Source of the DNA: Sphaerotilus sp.
GTDB taxonomy: Bacteria > Pseudomonadota > Gammaproteobacteria > Burkholderiales > Burkholderiaceae_C
Direction of reading: 5' to 3'
Length of the DNA: 46,349 nucleotides
Assembly: GCF_013299175.1 (NCBI RefSeq)
Contig: NZ_JAAFKF010000018.1
Span: 1-46,349 of the forward strand
This document shows, in pieces, positions 8,122 through 17,250 of this stretch (positions are counted from its first letter, which is position 1; the number at the start of each line of letters is the position of its first letter). Made by a program: the position numbers and the translations under genes. Below the pieces are notes generated by a model. It did no database searches. It saw nothing but the letters and a program-made list of their open reading frames with translations, and was not told where the DNA came from.

Positions 8122-9558
8122 ATGACCGATATCAACGAATGGCTGACGGTTGACGCACTCGACCTCGACGCCCAGGGCGTGGCCCGCAATGCCGAGGGCA
8201 AGGTCGTCTTCATCGACGGCGCGCTGCCCGGCGAGAAGGTGCGGGTCCAGACCGGCCGCCGCAAGAACAACTGGGAACAGGCCGCGCTGGTCGAGATCCG
8301 CCGCGAGAGTGCGCAGCGTGTCACGCCCGGTTGCCCCAACTTCGGCCTGCACGCCGGTGCCTGTGGTGGCTGCAAGATGCAGCATTTCCACCCGGCGGCA
8401 CAGGTCGCCGTCAAGCAACGCACGCTGGAGGACAACCTCTGGCACCTCGCCAAGGTCCATCCCGAGCGCGTGATGCGGCCGATCGAGGGGCCGACCTGGG
8501 GCTACCGCTACCGGGCGCGGCTGTCGGTGCGGCATGTGGTCAAGAAGGGTGCCGTGCTGATCGGCTTCCACGAACGCAAGTCGCGCTACGTGGCCGACAT
8601 GACCGAATGCCGCGTGCTGCCGCCGCACATCAGCGCGATGCTGGTGCCGCTGCGGGCGATGGTCCTGTCGATGGACGCCCGCGAGCGGCTGCCGCAGATC
8701 GAGCTGGCGCTCGGCGAATCCCCGGACGGGCTGGTCAACGCCATGGTGCTGCGCCACATGGATCCGCTGAGCGCGGGCGATGTGCAGAAGCTGCGCGACT
8801 TCGCGGCCGTGCATGCGGTCCAGTGGTGGCTGCAGCCGAAGGGGCCGGACACGGTCCACCTGCTGGAGACGGGCGAGGCGGCCGGTCCGGTGCTGGCCTA
8901 CACGCTGCCGGAGTTCGGCGTGGCGATGCCGTTCAAGCCGACCGATTTCACGCAGGTGAACCACCACATCAACCGCGTGCTGGTGGCGCAGGCGCTGAAG
9001 CTGCTGGAAGCGCGGGCGGACGAGCGCGTGATCGACTGGTTCTGCGGCCTGGGCAACTTCACGCTGCCGATCGCCACGCAGGCCCGCGAGGTGCTGGGCA
9101 TCGAGGGCAGCGAGACCCTGGTGCAACGCTCACGCGAGAACGCGGCCCTCAACGGGCTGGCTGCCAAGACGAGCTTCGAGACGCGCAACCTGTTCGAGAT
9201 GGCCGCGGCCGATCTGGCGGCGCATGGTTCGGCGACGCGCTGGCTGGTCGATCCGCCGCGCGAGGGTGCCTTCGCACTGGTCAAGGCGCTGGCCGAAGTG
9301 CGCCAGACGCCGATCGAGGGCTACACGCCGCCGCAGCGCATCGTCTACGTGAGCTGCAGCCCGGCCACGCTGGCGCGGGATGCGGGGCTGCTGGTCCACC
9401 AGGCGGGGTACCGCTGCGTCGCGGCGGGCGTGGTCAACATGTTCCCGCACACGGCGCATGTCGAGTCGATCGCGGTGTTCGAGCGGGTCGATGGCTGGAC
9501 GCTGCCGGTGGTGGTGACGCCAGCGGTGCCTGTGGCCGAGGACGCGTCCGCTCAGTAG
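8122..9558 (+). CDS. rlmD: 23S rRNA (uracil-5-)-methyltransferase RlmD
   Basis: Iron-sulfur, SAM-dependent enzyme that methylates a uridine of 23S rRNA (U1939 in E. coli). The 478-aa product has an N-terminal TRAM domain (about 1-60). Four cysteines probably hold a 4Fe-4S cluster: C71, C81, C84 and C163. The C71-C81 spacing is four residues longer than in E. coli ([10 protein letters not shown]). The Rossmann methyltransferase domain has [11 protein letters not shown], the nucleophile C412 in [12 protein letters not shown] and the general base E448 in HVESIAVF. The gene begins 17 bp after nlpD, and its last 7 bp overlap the convergent ppsR. Confidence 0.95.
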   Translation: MTDINEWLTVDALDLDAQGVARNAEGKVVFIDGALPGEKVRVQTGRRKNNWEQAALVEIRRESAQRVTPGCPNFGLHAGACGGCKMQHFHPAAQVAVKQRTLEDNLWHLAKVHPERVMRPIEGPTWGYRYRARLSVRHVVKKGAVLIGFHERKSRYVADMTECRVLPPHISAMLVPLRAMVLSMDARERLPQIELALGESPDGLVNAMVLRHMDPLSAGDVQKLRDFAAVHAVQWWLQPKGPDTVHLLETGEAAGPVLAYTLPEFGVAMPFKPTDFTQVNHHINRVLVAQALKLLEARADERVIDWFCGLGNFTLPIATQAREVLGIEGSETLVQRSRENAALNGLAAKTSFETRNLFEMAAADLAAHGSATRWLVDPPREGAFALVKALAEVRQTPIEGYTPPQRIVYVSCSPATLARDAGLLVHQAGYRCVAAGVVNMFPHTAHVESIAVFERVDGWTLPVVVTPAVPVAEDASAQ

Positions 9559-10373
9559 ATCAGCCGATCCGGCCGGATATCCCGCAGGATCGTCGTCGCG
9601 ATTTCCTCGATCGACTTGTGCGTCGAGGACAGCCACGCGATCCCCTCGCGCTTCATGATCCGCTCGGCCTCGTTGATCTCGGCGCGGCAGTTCTCCAGCG
9701 CGGCGTACTTGCTGCCCGGCCGGCGCTCGTTGCGGATCTGGCTCAGGCGATCCGCGTCGATGGTCAGGCCGAAGCACTTGCGCTTGTGCGGCTTGAGCAT
9801 CGAGGGCAGGCTGTCGCGCTCGAAGTCCTCGGGGATCAGCGGACAGTTGGCGGCCTTGATGCCGTGCTGCATCGCCAGGTAGAGCGAGGTCGGCGTCTTC
9901 CCGCAGCGGCTCACGCCCACCAGGATCACGTCCGCCTCGGCCAGGTTGCGTGCCGACTGGCCATCGTCGTGCGCCAGCGAGAAGTTGATCGCCTCGATGC
10001 GGTCGTGGTACTCCTGGCTCTTGGCCACGTCCGAGAAGCGCCCGATGCGGTGGTTGCTCTTGACGCCGAGTTCGACCTCGATCGGTTCTACAAACGTGCG
10101 GAACATGTCCAGCACCAGCGCGTTGCACTGTGCGCTCACCATGTCGCGCACGTCCTCCTTGGCCAGCGTGATGAAGACGATCGGGCGCTGACCTTCCTGG
10201 AGCGCGAGCTGGTTGATCTCCTGGACGACGTGCTCGGCTTTTTCCTGGGTGTCGATGAAGGGCCGGCGGATCTGGCGGTGTCCGGCGGGGAATTGGGCCA
10301 TGATGGACTTGCCGAAGGTTTCCGCGGTGATGCCGGTGCCATCGGAGACGAAGAAGACGGTGCGATTGGACAT
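9552..10373 (-). CDS. ppsR: PEP synthase regulatory protein (bifunctional kinase/pyrophosphorylase)
   Basis: DUF299-family protein that inactivates phosphoenolpyruvate synthase by ADP-dependent phosphorylation and reactivates it by phosphate-dependent dephosphorylation. The 273-aa length is standard. The N-terminus [17 protein letters not shown] and the P-loop GVSRCGKT (residues 153-160) are family hallmarks. It is transcribed divergently from ppsA, its target, about 210 bp away, which strongly supports the assignment. I chose ATG 10373 because family proteins begin near TVFFVSD; the frame is open further upstream. The 3' end overlaps rlmD by 7 bp. Confidence 0.95.
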   Translation of the reverse strand: MSNRTVFFVSDGTGITAETFGKSIMAQFPAGHRQIRRPFIDTQEKAEHVVQEINQLALQEGQRPIVFITLAKEDVRDMVSAQCNALVLDMFRTFVEPIEVELGVKSNHRIGRFSDVAKSQEYHDRIEAINFSLAHDDGQSARNLAEADVILVGVSRCGKTPTSLYLAMQHGIKAANCPLIPEDFERDSLPSMLKPHKRKCFGLTIDADRLSQIRNERRPGSKYAALENCRAEINEAERIMKREGIAWLSSTHKSIEEIATTILRDIRPDRLIY

Positions 10374-10442
10374 GGAGGAAGGTGCGTTCAAGATGCGCAG
10401 GAAATGGGTACAAGCTGGGTACATCATAGGCCGGCCTGCCCC

Positions 10443-10448
10443 TAGAAT
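10443..10448 (+). promoter_or_regulatory. Putative -10 element (TAGAAT) for ppsA
   Basis: TAGAAT lies in the ppsR-ppsA divergent gap, 134 nt before the ppsA start. No good -35 is visible. On the other strand, TATGAT (about 10424-10429) could serve ppsR. Both are weak single-hexamer calls. Confidence 0.3.
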
Positions 10449-10582
10449 GGCACCCAATCGCTTCTCGCCATGCCACGCCCGATCCCCCTCTCGCACCAAC
10501 AACCACCACAAAGCGGGTGGGGGATGACGGCTGGCGTTCGCCGCAGGGAAGCCCCGGATTTTTTACATCACGGAGCTTTGTC

Positions 10583-12985
10583 ATGTCTTTCACCTCTCTG
10601 GCGACCCCCCTGGTAGTTCCCTTCGAGCACCTGCGCATGACCGATGTCGAATCGGTCGGCGGCAAGAACGCTTCCCTGGGCGAAATGATCAGCCAGCTCG
10701 CTGCCTCCGGCGTCCGGGTGCCTGGCGGTTTCGCGACCACCGCCCAAGCCTTCCGCGAGTTCCTCACCGCCAGCCACCTGACCGAGAAGATCAACGCCCG
10801 CCTCGACGCACTCAACACCGACGATGTGCGGGCGCTGGCCGAGGCGGGTGCCGAGATCCGTGGCTGGGTCGAGGCTGCGCCGTTCCCGGCCGAGTTCGAG
10901 GCGCAGATCCGCGCCGAGTTCATCAAGCTCACCGAGGGCAATCCCGGCGCGTCGTTCGCCGTGCGCTCGTCCGCCACCGCGGAAGACCTGCCGGACGCCT
11001 CGTTCGCCGGCCAGCAGGAGTCTTTCCTCAACGTCGTGGGCATTGACAGCGTGCTGCACAAGATCCGCGAGGTGTTCGCGTCGCTCTACAACGACCGCGC
11101 CATCTCCTACCGCGTCCACAAGGGCTTCGCGCACGCCGATGTCGCGCTGTCGGCCGGCATCCAGCGCATGGTGCGCTCGGACCTGGGTGCAGCGGGCGTG
11201 ATGTTCACGATGGACACCGAGTCCGGTTTCAAGGACGTGGTCTTCATCACCTCCAGCTACGGCCTGGGCGAGACGGTGGTGCAGGGTGCCGTGAACCCGG
11301 ACGAGTTCTACGTCCACAAGCCGACGCTGCGCAACGGCAAGGCCGCCGTGATCCGCCGCAACCTTGGCTCCAAGCTGATCCGCATGGAGTTCGCGACGCC
11401 GGAAGAGAAGGCCGCCACCGGCAAGCTGGTGCGCACCGTGGACACGCCGCCGGAGATGCGCAACCGCTATTCGCTCAACGACGCCGACGTGACCGAACTG
11501 GCCCGCTACGCACTGATCATCGAGCAGCACTACCAGCGGCCGATGGACATCGAGTGGGGCAAGGACGGCAGCGACGGGCTGATCTACATCCTGCAGGCGC
11601 GTCCCGAGACCGTGAAGAGCCAGATGGGCGGCAAGGTCGAGCACCGCTACAAGCTCAAGAACAGCACCGACCGCACCATCGTCGCCGAAGGCCGTGCCAT
11701 CGGCCAGAAGATCGGCACCGGCCCCGTGCGGCTGGTCCACTCGATCGCCGAGATGGAGCGTGTCCAGCCCGGCGACGTGCTGGTCACGGACATGACCGAT
11801 CCGAACTGGGAGCCGGTGATGAAGCGCGCCGCCGCCATCGTCACCAACCGCGGCGGGCGCACCTGCCACGCGGCGATCATTGCGCGTGAACTGGGCATCC
11901 CGGCGGTGGTCGGCTGCGGCGATGCGACCGAGTACCTGAAGGATGGCCAGCTCGTCACGGTGGCCTGCTCGGAAGGCGACACCGGCTACATCTACGACGG
12001 CCTGCTCGACATGGAGGTCAGCGAGGTGCAGCGCGGCGAGCTGCCGTACTCGCCGGTCAAGATCATGATGAACGTGGGCAACCCGCAGCTCGCGTTCGAT
12101 TTCTGCCAGATGCCGAACTCGGGTGTCGGTCTGGCCCGCCTCGAATTCATCATCAACAACAACATCGGCGTCCACCCGAAGGCGATCCTCGACTACCCGA
12201 ACATCGACTCCGACCTGAAGAAGGCGGTCGAGTCGGTGGCGCGCGGCCACGCCAGCCCGCGGGCGTTCTACGTGGACAAGCTGGTCGAGGGCATCTCCAC
12301 CATCGCCGCGGCCTTCTGGCCCAAGCCGGTGATCGTGCGCCTGTCGGACTTCAAGTCGAACGAGTACCGCAAGCTGATCGGCGGCAGCCGCTACGAGCCG
12401 GAGGAAGAGAACCCGATGCTGGGCTTCCGCGGCGCGGCGCGCTACGTCAGCGCCGAGTTCGGCGAGGCGTTCGCGATGGAGTGCGAGGCGATGCGCCGGG
12501 TGCGCCACGACATGGGGCTGACCAACGTCGAGATCATGGTGCCCTTCGTGCGGACGCTCAAGCAGGCCGAGCGGGTCGTCGGCATGCTGGCGGACCAGGG
12601 TCTCAAGCGTGGCCAGAACGGGCTGCGGCTGATCATGATGTGCGAGATCCCGAGCAATGCCATCCTCGCCGAGCAGTACCTGGCGTTCTTCGATGGCATG
12701 TCCATCGGCTCGAACGACCTGACCCAGTTGACGCTGGGGCTGGACCGTGATTCCGGGCTGGAGATCCTGGCCGCCGATTTCGACGAACGCGATCCGGCGG
12801 TCAAGGCGCTGATCTCCCGCACGATCGCCGCCTGCCGGGCGCACGGCAAGTACATCGGCATCTGCGGCCAAGGCCCCAGCGACCACCCCGACTTTGCCGA
12901 CTGGCTGGCGCAGGAGGGCATCGTGTCGATCTCGCTGAACCCGGACTCGGTCGTCGAGACGTGGCAACGTCTCGCCAAACGCTGA
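10583..12985 (+). CDS. ppsA: Phosphoenolpyruvate synthase
   Basis: Converts pyruvate, ATP and water to phosphoenolpyruvate, AMP and phosphate, for gluconeogenic growth. The 800-aa product has the usual three parts: an N-terminal ATP-binding domain ([11 protein letters not shown] near residue 28), a central swivelling phosphohistidine domain with GGRTCHAAI (catalytic His429), and a C-terminal PEP/pyruvate TIM barrel with [11 protein letters not shown] and a terminal Cys in GICGQ (C761). GGAG lies about 8 nt before ATG 10583. The divergent ppsR encodes its regulator. A clear terminator follows at 13030. Confidence 0.97.
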   Translation: MSFTSLATPLVVPFEHLRMTDVESVGGKNASLGEMISQLAASGVRVPGGFATTAQAFREFLTASHLTEKINARLDALNTDDVRALAEAGAEIRGWVEAAPFPAEFEAQIRAEFIKLTEGNPGASFAVRSSATAEDLPDASFAGQQESFLNVVGIDSVLHKIREVFASLYNDRAISYRVHKGFAHADVALSAGIQRMVRSDLGAAGVMFTMDTESGFKDVVFITSSYGLGETVVQGAVNPDEFYVHKPTLRNGKAAVIRRNLGSKLIRMEFATPEEKAATGKLVRTVDTPPEMRNRYSLNDADVTELARYALIIEQHYQRPMDIEWGKDGSDGLIYILQARPETVKSQMGGKVEHRYKLKNSTDRTIVAEGRAIGQKIGTGPVRLVHSIAEMERVQPGDVLVTDMTDPNWEPVMKRAAAIVTNRGGRTCHAAIIARELGIPAVVGCGDATEYLKDGQLVTVACSEGDTGYIYDGLLDMEVSEVQRGELPYSPVKIMMNVGNPQLAFDFCQMPNSGVGLARLEFIINNNIGVHPKAILDYPNIDSDLKKAVESVARGHASPRAFYVDKLVEGISTIAAAFWPKPVIVRLSDFKSNEYRKLIGGSRYEPEEENPMLGFRGAARYVSAEFGEAFAMECEAMRRVRHDMGLTNVEIMVPFVRTLKQAERVVGMLADQGLKRGQNGLRLIMMCEIPSNAILAEQYLAFFDGMSIGSNDLTQLTLGLDRDSGLEILAADFDERDPAVKALISRTIAACRAHGKYIGICGQGPSDHPDFADWLAQEGIVSISLNPDSVVETWQRLAKR

Positions 12986-13029
12986 CCGGATCCACCACGC
13001 GCGGCGCATCGGCCGCCGTTTCCTCCCCT

Positions 13030-13061
13030 GCAGCCCACCCATTCCGGTGGGCTGCTGCTTT
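13030..13061 (+). terminator. Intrinsic terminator after ppsA
   Basis: GCAGCCCACC and GGTGGGCTGC form a perfect 10-bp stem with a 6-nt loop, followed by TGCTTT. The T run is short but the stem is strong, and it lies 45 bp past the ppsA stop. Confidence 0.75.
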
Positions 13062-13146
13062 GCATGGTTCACCTTGGTGTCAATCCCGTGGCGCAGTGGG
13101 CAGCGGCTGCGCACAATTCCCGCCAACGCACGCCCAAGGTGACTGC

Positions 13147-13428
13147 ATGGACCAGAAGACCCCCGACCTTCCCCCCGAGACCCGCTACTGGCGCCGCGTG
13201 TGCCTGTGGACCTTGCTGGGGTTGGTGCTGTGGTTTGCAGTCACGTTCGGGGTGTCGTGGTGGGCCCACGCGCTGGATGTCTGGCATGTCGGGCGGATGC
13301 CGGCGGGCTACTGGTGGGCGACACAAGGGGCGATCGGGGTGTACCTGCTGATCATCGTGGTCCATGGCTGGGGCATGGACCGGCTGGAGCGCAGGGTGCT
13401 GACCGAGGCCGACGAGCGCCATGGCTGA
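13147..13428 (+). CDS. Sodium/substrate symporter small subunit (DUF4212)
   Basis: Small inner-membrane protein of 93 aa with two hydrophobic helices (about 18-42 and 55-76). The family motif region includes RYWRR and W-F-VTFGVSWWA. In known two-component solute:sodium symporters this small subunit precedes the large SSS-family permease, and that is the arrangement here: the large-subunit ATG lies 8 bp inside this gene, implying translational coupling. Substrate is unknown; relatives handle short-chain carboxylates such as acetate. Confidence 0.88.
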   Translation: MDQKTPDLPPETRYWRRVCLWTLLGLVLWFAVTFGVSWWAHALDVWHVGRMPAGYWWATQGAIGVYLLIIVVHGWGMDRLERRVLTEADERHG

Positions 13429-15526
13429 TCCGGTGCTCGGGGCTTCCGAGGAGACGCGGGCCTTCACGCGGGTGCTGGGGCGGCGCTATGGTTACTACAC
13501 GCTCGGCGTGCTGGCCTTCATCCTGGGGCTGGGGGCGATGGAGCGCCTGGGCTGGCCGCGGGGCTGGATCGGCGGCACCTTCCTGATCGCGACCGTGGCG
13601 GTGTACGCGGCCATCGGGCTGATGTCGCGCACGACCGACGAAGCCGAGTACTACGTCGCCGGCCGGCGCGTGCCTGCCATCTTCAACGGCATGGCCACCG
13701 CCGCGGACTGGATGTCGGCCGCGTCCTTCATCGGCACGGCGGGCGTGCTCTACCTGCAGGGCTTCGCCGGGCTGGCCTACATCCTCGGCTGGACGGGCGG
13801 CTACTGTCTGGTGGCGCTGCTGCTGGCCCCCTACCTGCGCCGACTGGGGTGCTTCACGATCCCCGAGTTCCTGGGCGCACGCTACGGCGGCGAGTGGCCG
13901 CGGCTGGTCGGCGTGGTGGCGGTGACGCTGGTGTCGTTCGTCTACGTGGTCGTGCAGATCTACGGCGTCGGGCTGATCACCTCGCACCTCACCGGCTTCA
14001 GCTTCGAGATCGGGATCTTCGTCGGGCTGGGCGGGGTGCTGGTGTGCTCGTTCCTGGGCGGGATGCGGGCCGTGACCTGGACGCAGGTGGCGCAGTACAT
14101 CATCCTGATCCTGGCCTACCTGACGCCGGTGGTGTGGCTGTCGCTGAACCAGACCGGCAATGTGTTCCCGCTGTTCTCGTATGGACAGCAACTGGAGCAT
14201 GTCACGCAGCGCGAGGAGGAACTCAAGCGCGACCCTGCGGAACTCACCGTGATCCGCCAGTTGCAGGTGCGCGCCGACGACGCCTTGCGCAAGCTCGACG
14301 ACGTGCGCCAGGCCATGGTCGATGATGCCGAGACACTGGCAGCACAGGTGCGGGCCCTGCAGACGGCGGACACCTCCCCGGCGCGGGTGCAGCAGGCCGA
14401 GCGCCGCCTGCTGAGCCGCCCGCAGACCGAAGACGTGGCCCGCACCGCCTACCAGCAGGAATACGACGATGCCCGCCAGCGTGCGCTGCCGCTGGGAGGG
14501 ATGCCGCCGCAGGCGCAGCCGATCGCGGCGGGCAATCCGCTCGGGGATGCCTCGGCGCGCGAGGCCTACGAGGTCGGCCGCCGCAACTTTCTGGCGCTGG
14601 TGCTGTGCCTGATGCTGGGCACGGCCGCGATGCCGCACGTGCTGACGCGTTACTACACGACGCCCTCGGTCAGCGAGGCGCGGCGCTCGGTGGCGTGGTC
14701 GCTGTTCTTCATCGCGCTGCTCTATCTGGCGGCGCCGGCGCTGGCGGTGATGGTCAAGTACGAGGTCTTCACCAACCTTGTCGGTACACCCTTCGATCAG
14801 TTGCCGGGCTGGATCCGGCGCTGGTCCAAGCTGGATCCGACGCTGGTGTCGGTCGAGGACATCAACGGCGATGGCCTGCTGCAACTGGCCGAGCTGCACC
14901 TGGGCGGTGACGTGATCGTGCTGGCGGCGCCGGAGATCGGCGGGCTGCCGCTGGTGGTGACGTACCTGGTGGCGGCGGGCGGGCTGGCGGCGGCGTTGTC
15001 CACGGCGGACGGGCTGCTGCTGACCATCTCGAACGCGCTGTCGCACGACCTGTATTTCCGCCTCATCAACCCGCGGGCGCCGGCCATGCGGCGCGTGATG
15101 CTGTCCAAGTTCCTGGTGCTGGTGGTGGCGCTGCTGGCGGCGTTCATCGCCTCGATGCGCTTCGCCGACATCCTGCAGTTCGTCTCTGCGGCGTTCTCGC
15201 TCGCGGCGGCGACGTTCTTTCCTGCGCTGGTGATGGGAATCTTCTGGCGGCGCGCCAACCGGACGGGCGCGGTGCTGGGCATGCTGTCCGGGCTGGGCGT
15301 GTGCAGCTACTACATGGTGACCAACCATGAGCTGCTGCGCCGGCTGTTCGGCGTCACCCGGCCGCTGCACGACTGCGCGTGGTGGGGCATCGAGCCGGTG
15401 GCGGCGGGGGTGTTCGGGGCGCCGGCCGGGGCGCTGGTGCTGGTGATCGCGAGCCTGCTGACCCGCCCGCCCGGCCCCGCCGAACAGGCCGTCGTCGATC
15501 GGCTGCGCACGCCGACGTGGTCCTAG
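13421..15526 (+). CDS. Sodium:solute symporter large subunit (VC_2705-like) with soluble insertion
   Basis: SSS-family permease, probably sodium-driven uptake of a small organic acid. At 701 aa it is about 150 residues longer than ActP-type permeases. The N-terminal half is typical: DEAEYYVAGRRVP, ATAADWMSAASFIG and the following helices. Between two membrane helices lies a hydrophilic, partly coiled-coil insertion (about 255-385, rich in Glu, Arg, Gln). A later extramembrane loop holds an EF-hand-like sequence, DINGDGLLQLAE (about 480-491). The core resumes with AAALSTADGLLLTISNA. From memory it fits the large-subunit subfamily paired with DUF4212 proteins. It overlaps the small-subunit gene by 8 bp. 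Confidence 0.9.
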   Translation: MADPVLGASEETRAFTRVLGRRYGYYTLGVLAFILGLGAMERLGWPRGWIGGTFLIATVAVYAAIGLMSRTTDEAEYYVAGRRVPAIFNGMATAADWMSAASFIGTAGVLYLQGFAGLAYILGWTGGYCLVALLLAPYLRRLGCFTIPEFLGARYGGEWPRLVGVVAVTLVSFVYVVVQIYGVGLITSHLTGFSFEIGIFVGLGGVLVCSFLGGMRAVTWTQVAQYIILILAYLTPVVWLSLNQTGNVFPLFSYGQQLEHVTQREEELKRDPAELTVIRQLQVRADDALRKLDDVRQAMVDDAETLAAQVRALQTADTSPARVQQAERRLLSRPQTEDVARTAYQQEYDDARQRALPLGGMPPQAQPIAAGNPLGDASAREAYEVGRRNFLALVLCLMLGTAAMPHVLTRYYTTPSVSEARRSVAWSLFFIALLYLAAPALAVMVKYEVFTNLVGTPFDQLPGWIRRWSKLDPTLVSVEDINGDGLLQLAELHLGGDVIVLAAPEIGGLPLVVTYLVAAGGLAAALSTADGLLLTISNALSHDLYFRLINPRAPAMRRVMLSKFLVLVVALLAAFIASMRFADILQFVSAAFSLAAATFFPALVMGIFWRRANRTGAVLGMLSGLGVCSYYMVTNHELLRRLFGVTRPLHDCAWWGIEPVAAGVFGAPAGALVLVIASLLTRPPGPAEQAVVDRLRTPTWS

Positions 15527-15560
15527 CGCGTCCGGTGGCCGGTCCGCATCGGAATCGGGC

Positions 15561-15566
15561 TATAAT
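15561..15566 (+). promoter_or_regulatory. -10 element (consensus TATAAT) for the rpsF operon
   Basis: A perfect TATAAT lies 79 nt before the rpsF start in a GC-rich background. A transcript from here would have a leader of about 70 nt. The -35 region is poor, so dependence on other factors or an extended element is possible. Confidence 0.75.
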
Positions 15567-15644
15567 CGTGGGCTTTTCTCTTGCTGCACCCGTTTCTTGA
15601 CGCGACGGGGCAGCTTCCGCAACCGGAACCCATGAGGAGTCTCC

Positions 15645-16013
15645 ATGCGTCACTATGAAATCGTGCTGCTGGTCCATCCGGACCAGAGCGAACAAGTTCC
15701 AGCCATGCTGGAGCGTTACAAGGCTCTGGTGGCCGCGTCCGGTGGTCAGATCCACCGCGTCGAAGACTGGGGTCGCTTCCAGTTGGCTTACCTGATCAAC
15801 AAGCTGGCCAAGGCGCATTACCTGTGCCTGAACATCGAATGCAGCAAGGAAACCCTGGCTGAAATCGAAACCGGCTTCCGCTTCAACGACGCAGTCCTGC
15901 GCCACCTGACGGTTCGTCGCGACAAGGCCGAAACCGGCCCTTCGTCGATGATGAAGCGCGTGGAAAAGGAAGAAGCGCGCAAGTCGTCGTCCCAGCAGGA
16001 AACGAGCAACTGA
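15645..16013 (+). CDS. rpsF: 30S ribosomal protein bS6
   Basis: Small-subunit ribosomal protein that pairs with bS18 on the platform. The 122-aa product begins [18 protein letters not shown] and contains [20 protein letters not shown], both hallmarks of bS6. The Lys/Glu/Ser-rich tail is variable in the family. GAGGAG precedes the ATG. Its TGA shares one base with the priB ATG. First gene of the rpsF-priB-rpsR-rplI operon. Confidence 0.97.
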   Translation: MRHYEIVLLVHPDQSEQVPAMLERYKALVAASGGQIHRVEDWGRFQLAYLINKLAKAHYLCLNIECSKETLAEIETGFRFNDAVLRHLTVRRDKAETGPSSMMKRVEKEEARKSSSQQETSN

Positions 16014-16351
16014 TGTCGGCAGACGCCTGCCACGCTCCGGTGGTCAACCAGGTGCTGCTCGCAGCCCAGGTCATCGAGCGTGCGGCCATGCGCTATACCC
16101 CGGCAGGTCTGCCGGCGCTGGATGTGCGGCTGGCTCACGCCTCGCAGATCGAGCACGCCGGACACCCCAGGCAGGTCAGCGTGGAAATCCACGCGACTGC
16201 TCTTGGGGACACTGCCCGCCAGCTCGAAAGACTGGCGATCGGCGAATCCGCAGTGTTCAGCGGATTCCTGGGCAAGCAGCGCAGCGGTCGAGGCGTCATG
16301 TTTCACATCAGTCAGCTCGACACCAGTCCCAACGTTCCAGCATTGACTTAG
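16013..16351 (+). CDS. priB: Primosomal replication protein N (PriB)
   Basis: Single-stranded-DNA-binding OB-fold protein that helps PriA restart stalled replication forks by reloading DnaB. The 112-aa product shows NQVLLAAQVIERAAMRYTP, then the SSB-like strands ending in GFLGKQRSGRGVMFHI. Its position between rpsF and rpsR is the conserved betaproteobacterial one. The start overlaps the rpsF stop (TGATG), so translation is probably coupled. Confidence 0.93.
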   Translation: MSADACHAPVVNQVLLAAQVIERAAMRYTPAGLPALDVRLAHASQIEHAGHPRQVSVEIHATALGDTARQLERLAIGESAVFSGFLGKQRSGRGVMFHISQLDTSPNVPALT

Positions 16352-16360
16352 GAGGTTGTC

Positions 16361-16645
16361 ATGCCCCCGCCACGTGGTAAGTTTTCCAAGGACCGCAAGG
16401 TCAAGCGCAACCAGCAATCCCTGCTGTTCAAGCGCAAGCGTTTCTGCCGCTTCACCGTCGCCGGTGTCGAATCGATCGATTACAAGGATCTCGACATCCT
16501 GCGTGATTTCGTCGGCGAAAACGGCAAGATCACCCCGGCCCGCCTGACCGGCACCCGTGCGATCTACCAGCGTCAGCTGACCACCGCGATCAAGCGTGCG
16601 CGCTTCCTCGCGATGCTGCCGTACAGCGACCAGCACAAGGTCTGA
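16361..16645 (+). CDS. rpsR: 30S ribosomal protein bS18
   Basis: Small-subunit ribosomal protein binding next to bS6. The 94-aa product has the family core [13 protein letters not shown] and [10 protein letters not shown], ending with [25 protein letters not shown] lies 5 nt before the ATG, one of the strongest ribosome-binding sites in the window. The N-terminus is the longer, basic form usual in betaproteobacteria. Confidence 0.97.
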   Translation: MPPPRGKFSKDRKVKRNQQSLLFKRKRFCRFTVAGVESIDYKDLDILRDFVGENGKITPARLTGTRAIYQRQLTTAIKRARFLAMLPYSDQHKV

Positions 16646-16655
16646 GGAGTCCGGT

Positions 16656-17108
16656 ATGCAAGTGATCCTGCTCGAAAAAGTGGCCAACCTCGGCACCCTG
16701 GGTGACGTGGTCAAGGTCAAGGACGGCTACGCCCGCAATTTCCTGATCCCCAAGGGTGCTGCACGCCGTGCCACCGAAAAGGCCCTCAAGGAATTCGAAG
16801 TCCGCCGTGCCGAACTCGAAAAAGTGCTGACCGACAAGCTGGCTGCCGCACAGGCCGAAGGCGAAAAGCTGGCTGGCAAGACCGTCACCATCGCCCAGAA
16901 GGCTGGTGTCGATGGTCGCCTGTTCGGATCCGTCACCAACGCCGACGTGGCCGAAGCCCTCAAGGCGGCTGGTTTCACCGTGGCCAAGGCCCAGGTCCGC
17001 ATGCCCAATGGCCCGTTGAAGGTTGTTGGCGCACAGACCGTGGCCGTTGCACTGCACCATGACGTCGTGGTCGATGTGACCATCGCTGTCGTCGGCGCCA
17101 CGGACTGA
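16656..17108 (+). CDS. rplI: 50S ribosomal protein bL9
   Basis: Large-subunit protein with two globular domains joined by a long helix. The 150-aa product opens [17 protein letters not shown], followed by the family signature [16 protein letters not shown], a charged connecting helix (about 45-75) and a C-terminal domain with [14 protein letters not shown] precedes the start. It is the last gene of the operon and a terminator follows 46 bp later. Confidence 0.97.
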   Translation: MQVILLEKVANLGTLGDVVKVKDGYARNFLIPKGAARRATEKALKEFEVRRAELEKVLTDKLAAAQAEGEKLAGKTVTIAQKAGVDGRLFGSVTNADVAEALKAAGFTVAKAQVRMPNGPLKVVGAQTVAVALHHDVVVDVTIAVVGATD

Positions 17109-17153
17109 TTTCCCAGTCCCAGCGTCTGCGCCGTGCTCGCCACGGCGCTCCCC

Positions 17154-17178
17154 AAGGCCGGCTCATGCCGGCTTTTTT
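17154..17178 (+). terminator. Intrinsic terminator of the rpsF-rplI operon
   Basis: AAGGCCGGC, a TCAT loop and GCCGGC are followed by six T residues. A compact GC-rich stem with a good T tract, between rplI and dnaB. Confidence 0.88.
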
Positions 17179-17238
17179 CATGCTCCCCTGGCGCGCAGGT
17201 CTCTGGCTTGTCCGCTGTCCACCGCCCACCTGCCGACC

Positions 17239-17244
17239 TATCAT
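17239..17244 (+). promoter_or_regulatory. Putative -10 element (TATCAT) just before dnaB
   Basis: TATCAT lies 6 nt before the dnaB ATG, with no Shine-Dalgarno sequence between. The spacing suggests a leaderless message, as for surE and parE. Confidence 0.4.
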
Positions 17245-17250
17245 CGAACG

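Noticed and set aside
13352-15370. Minus-strand open frame of about 670 codons opposite the symporter
   Set aside because: Shadow of the symporter; Arg/Gln/His-rich with no recognisable domain.
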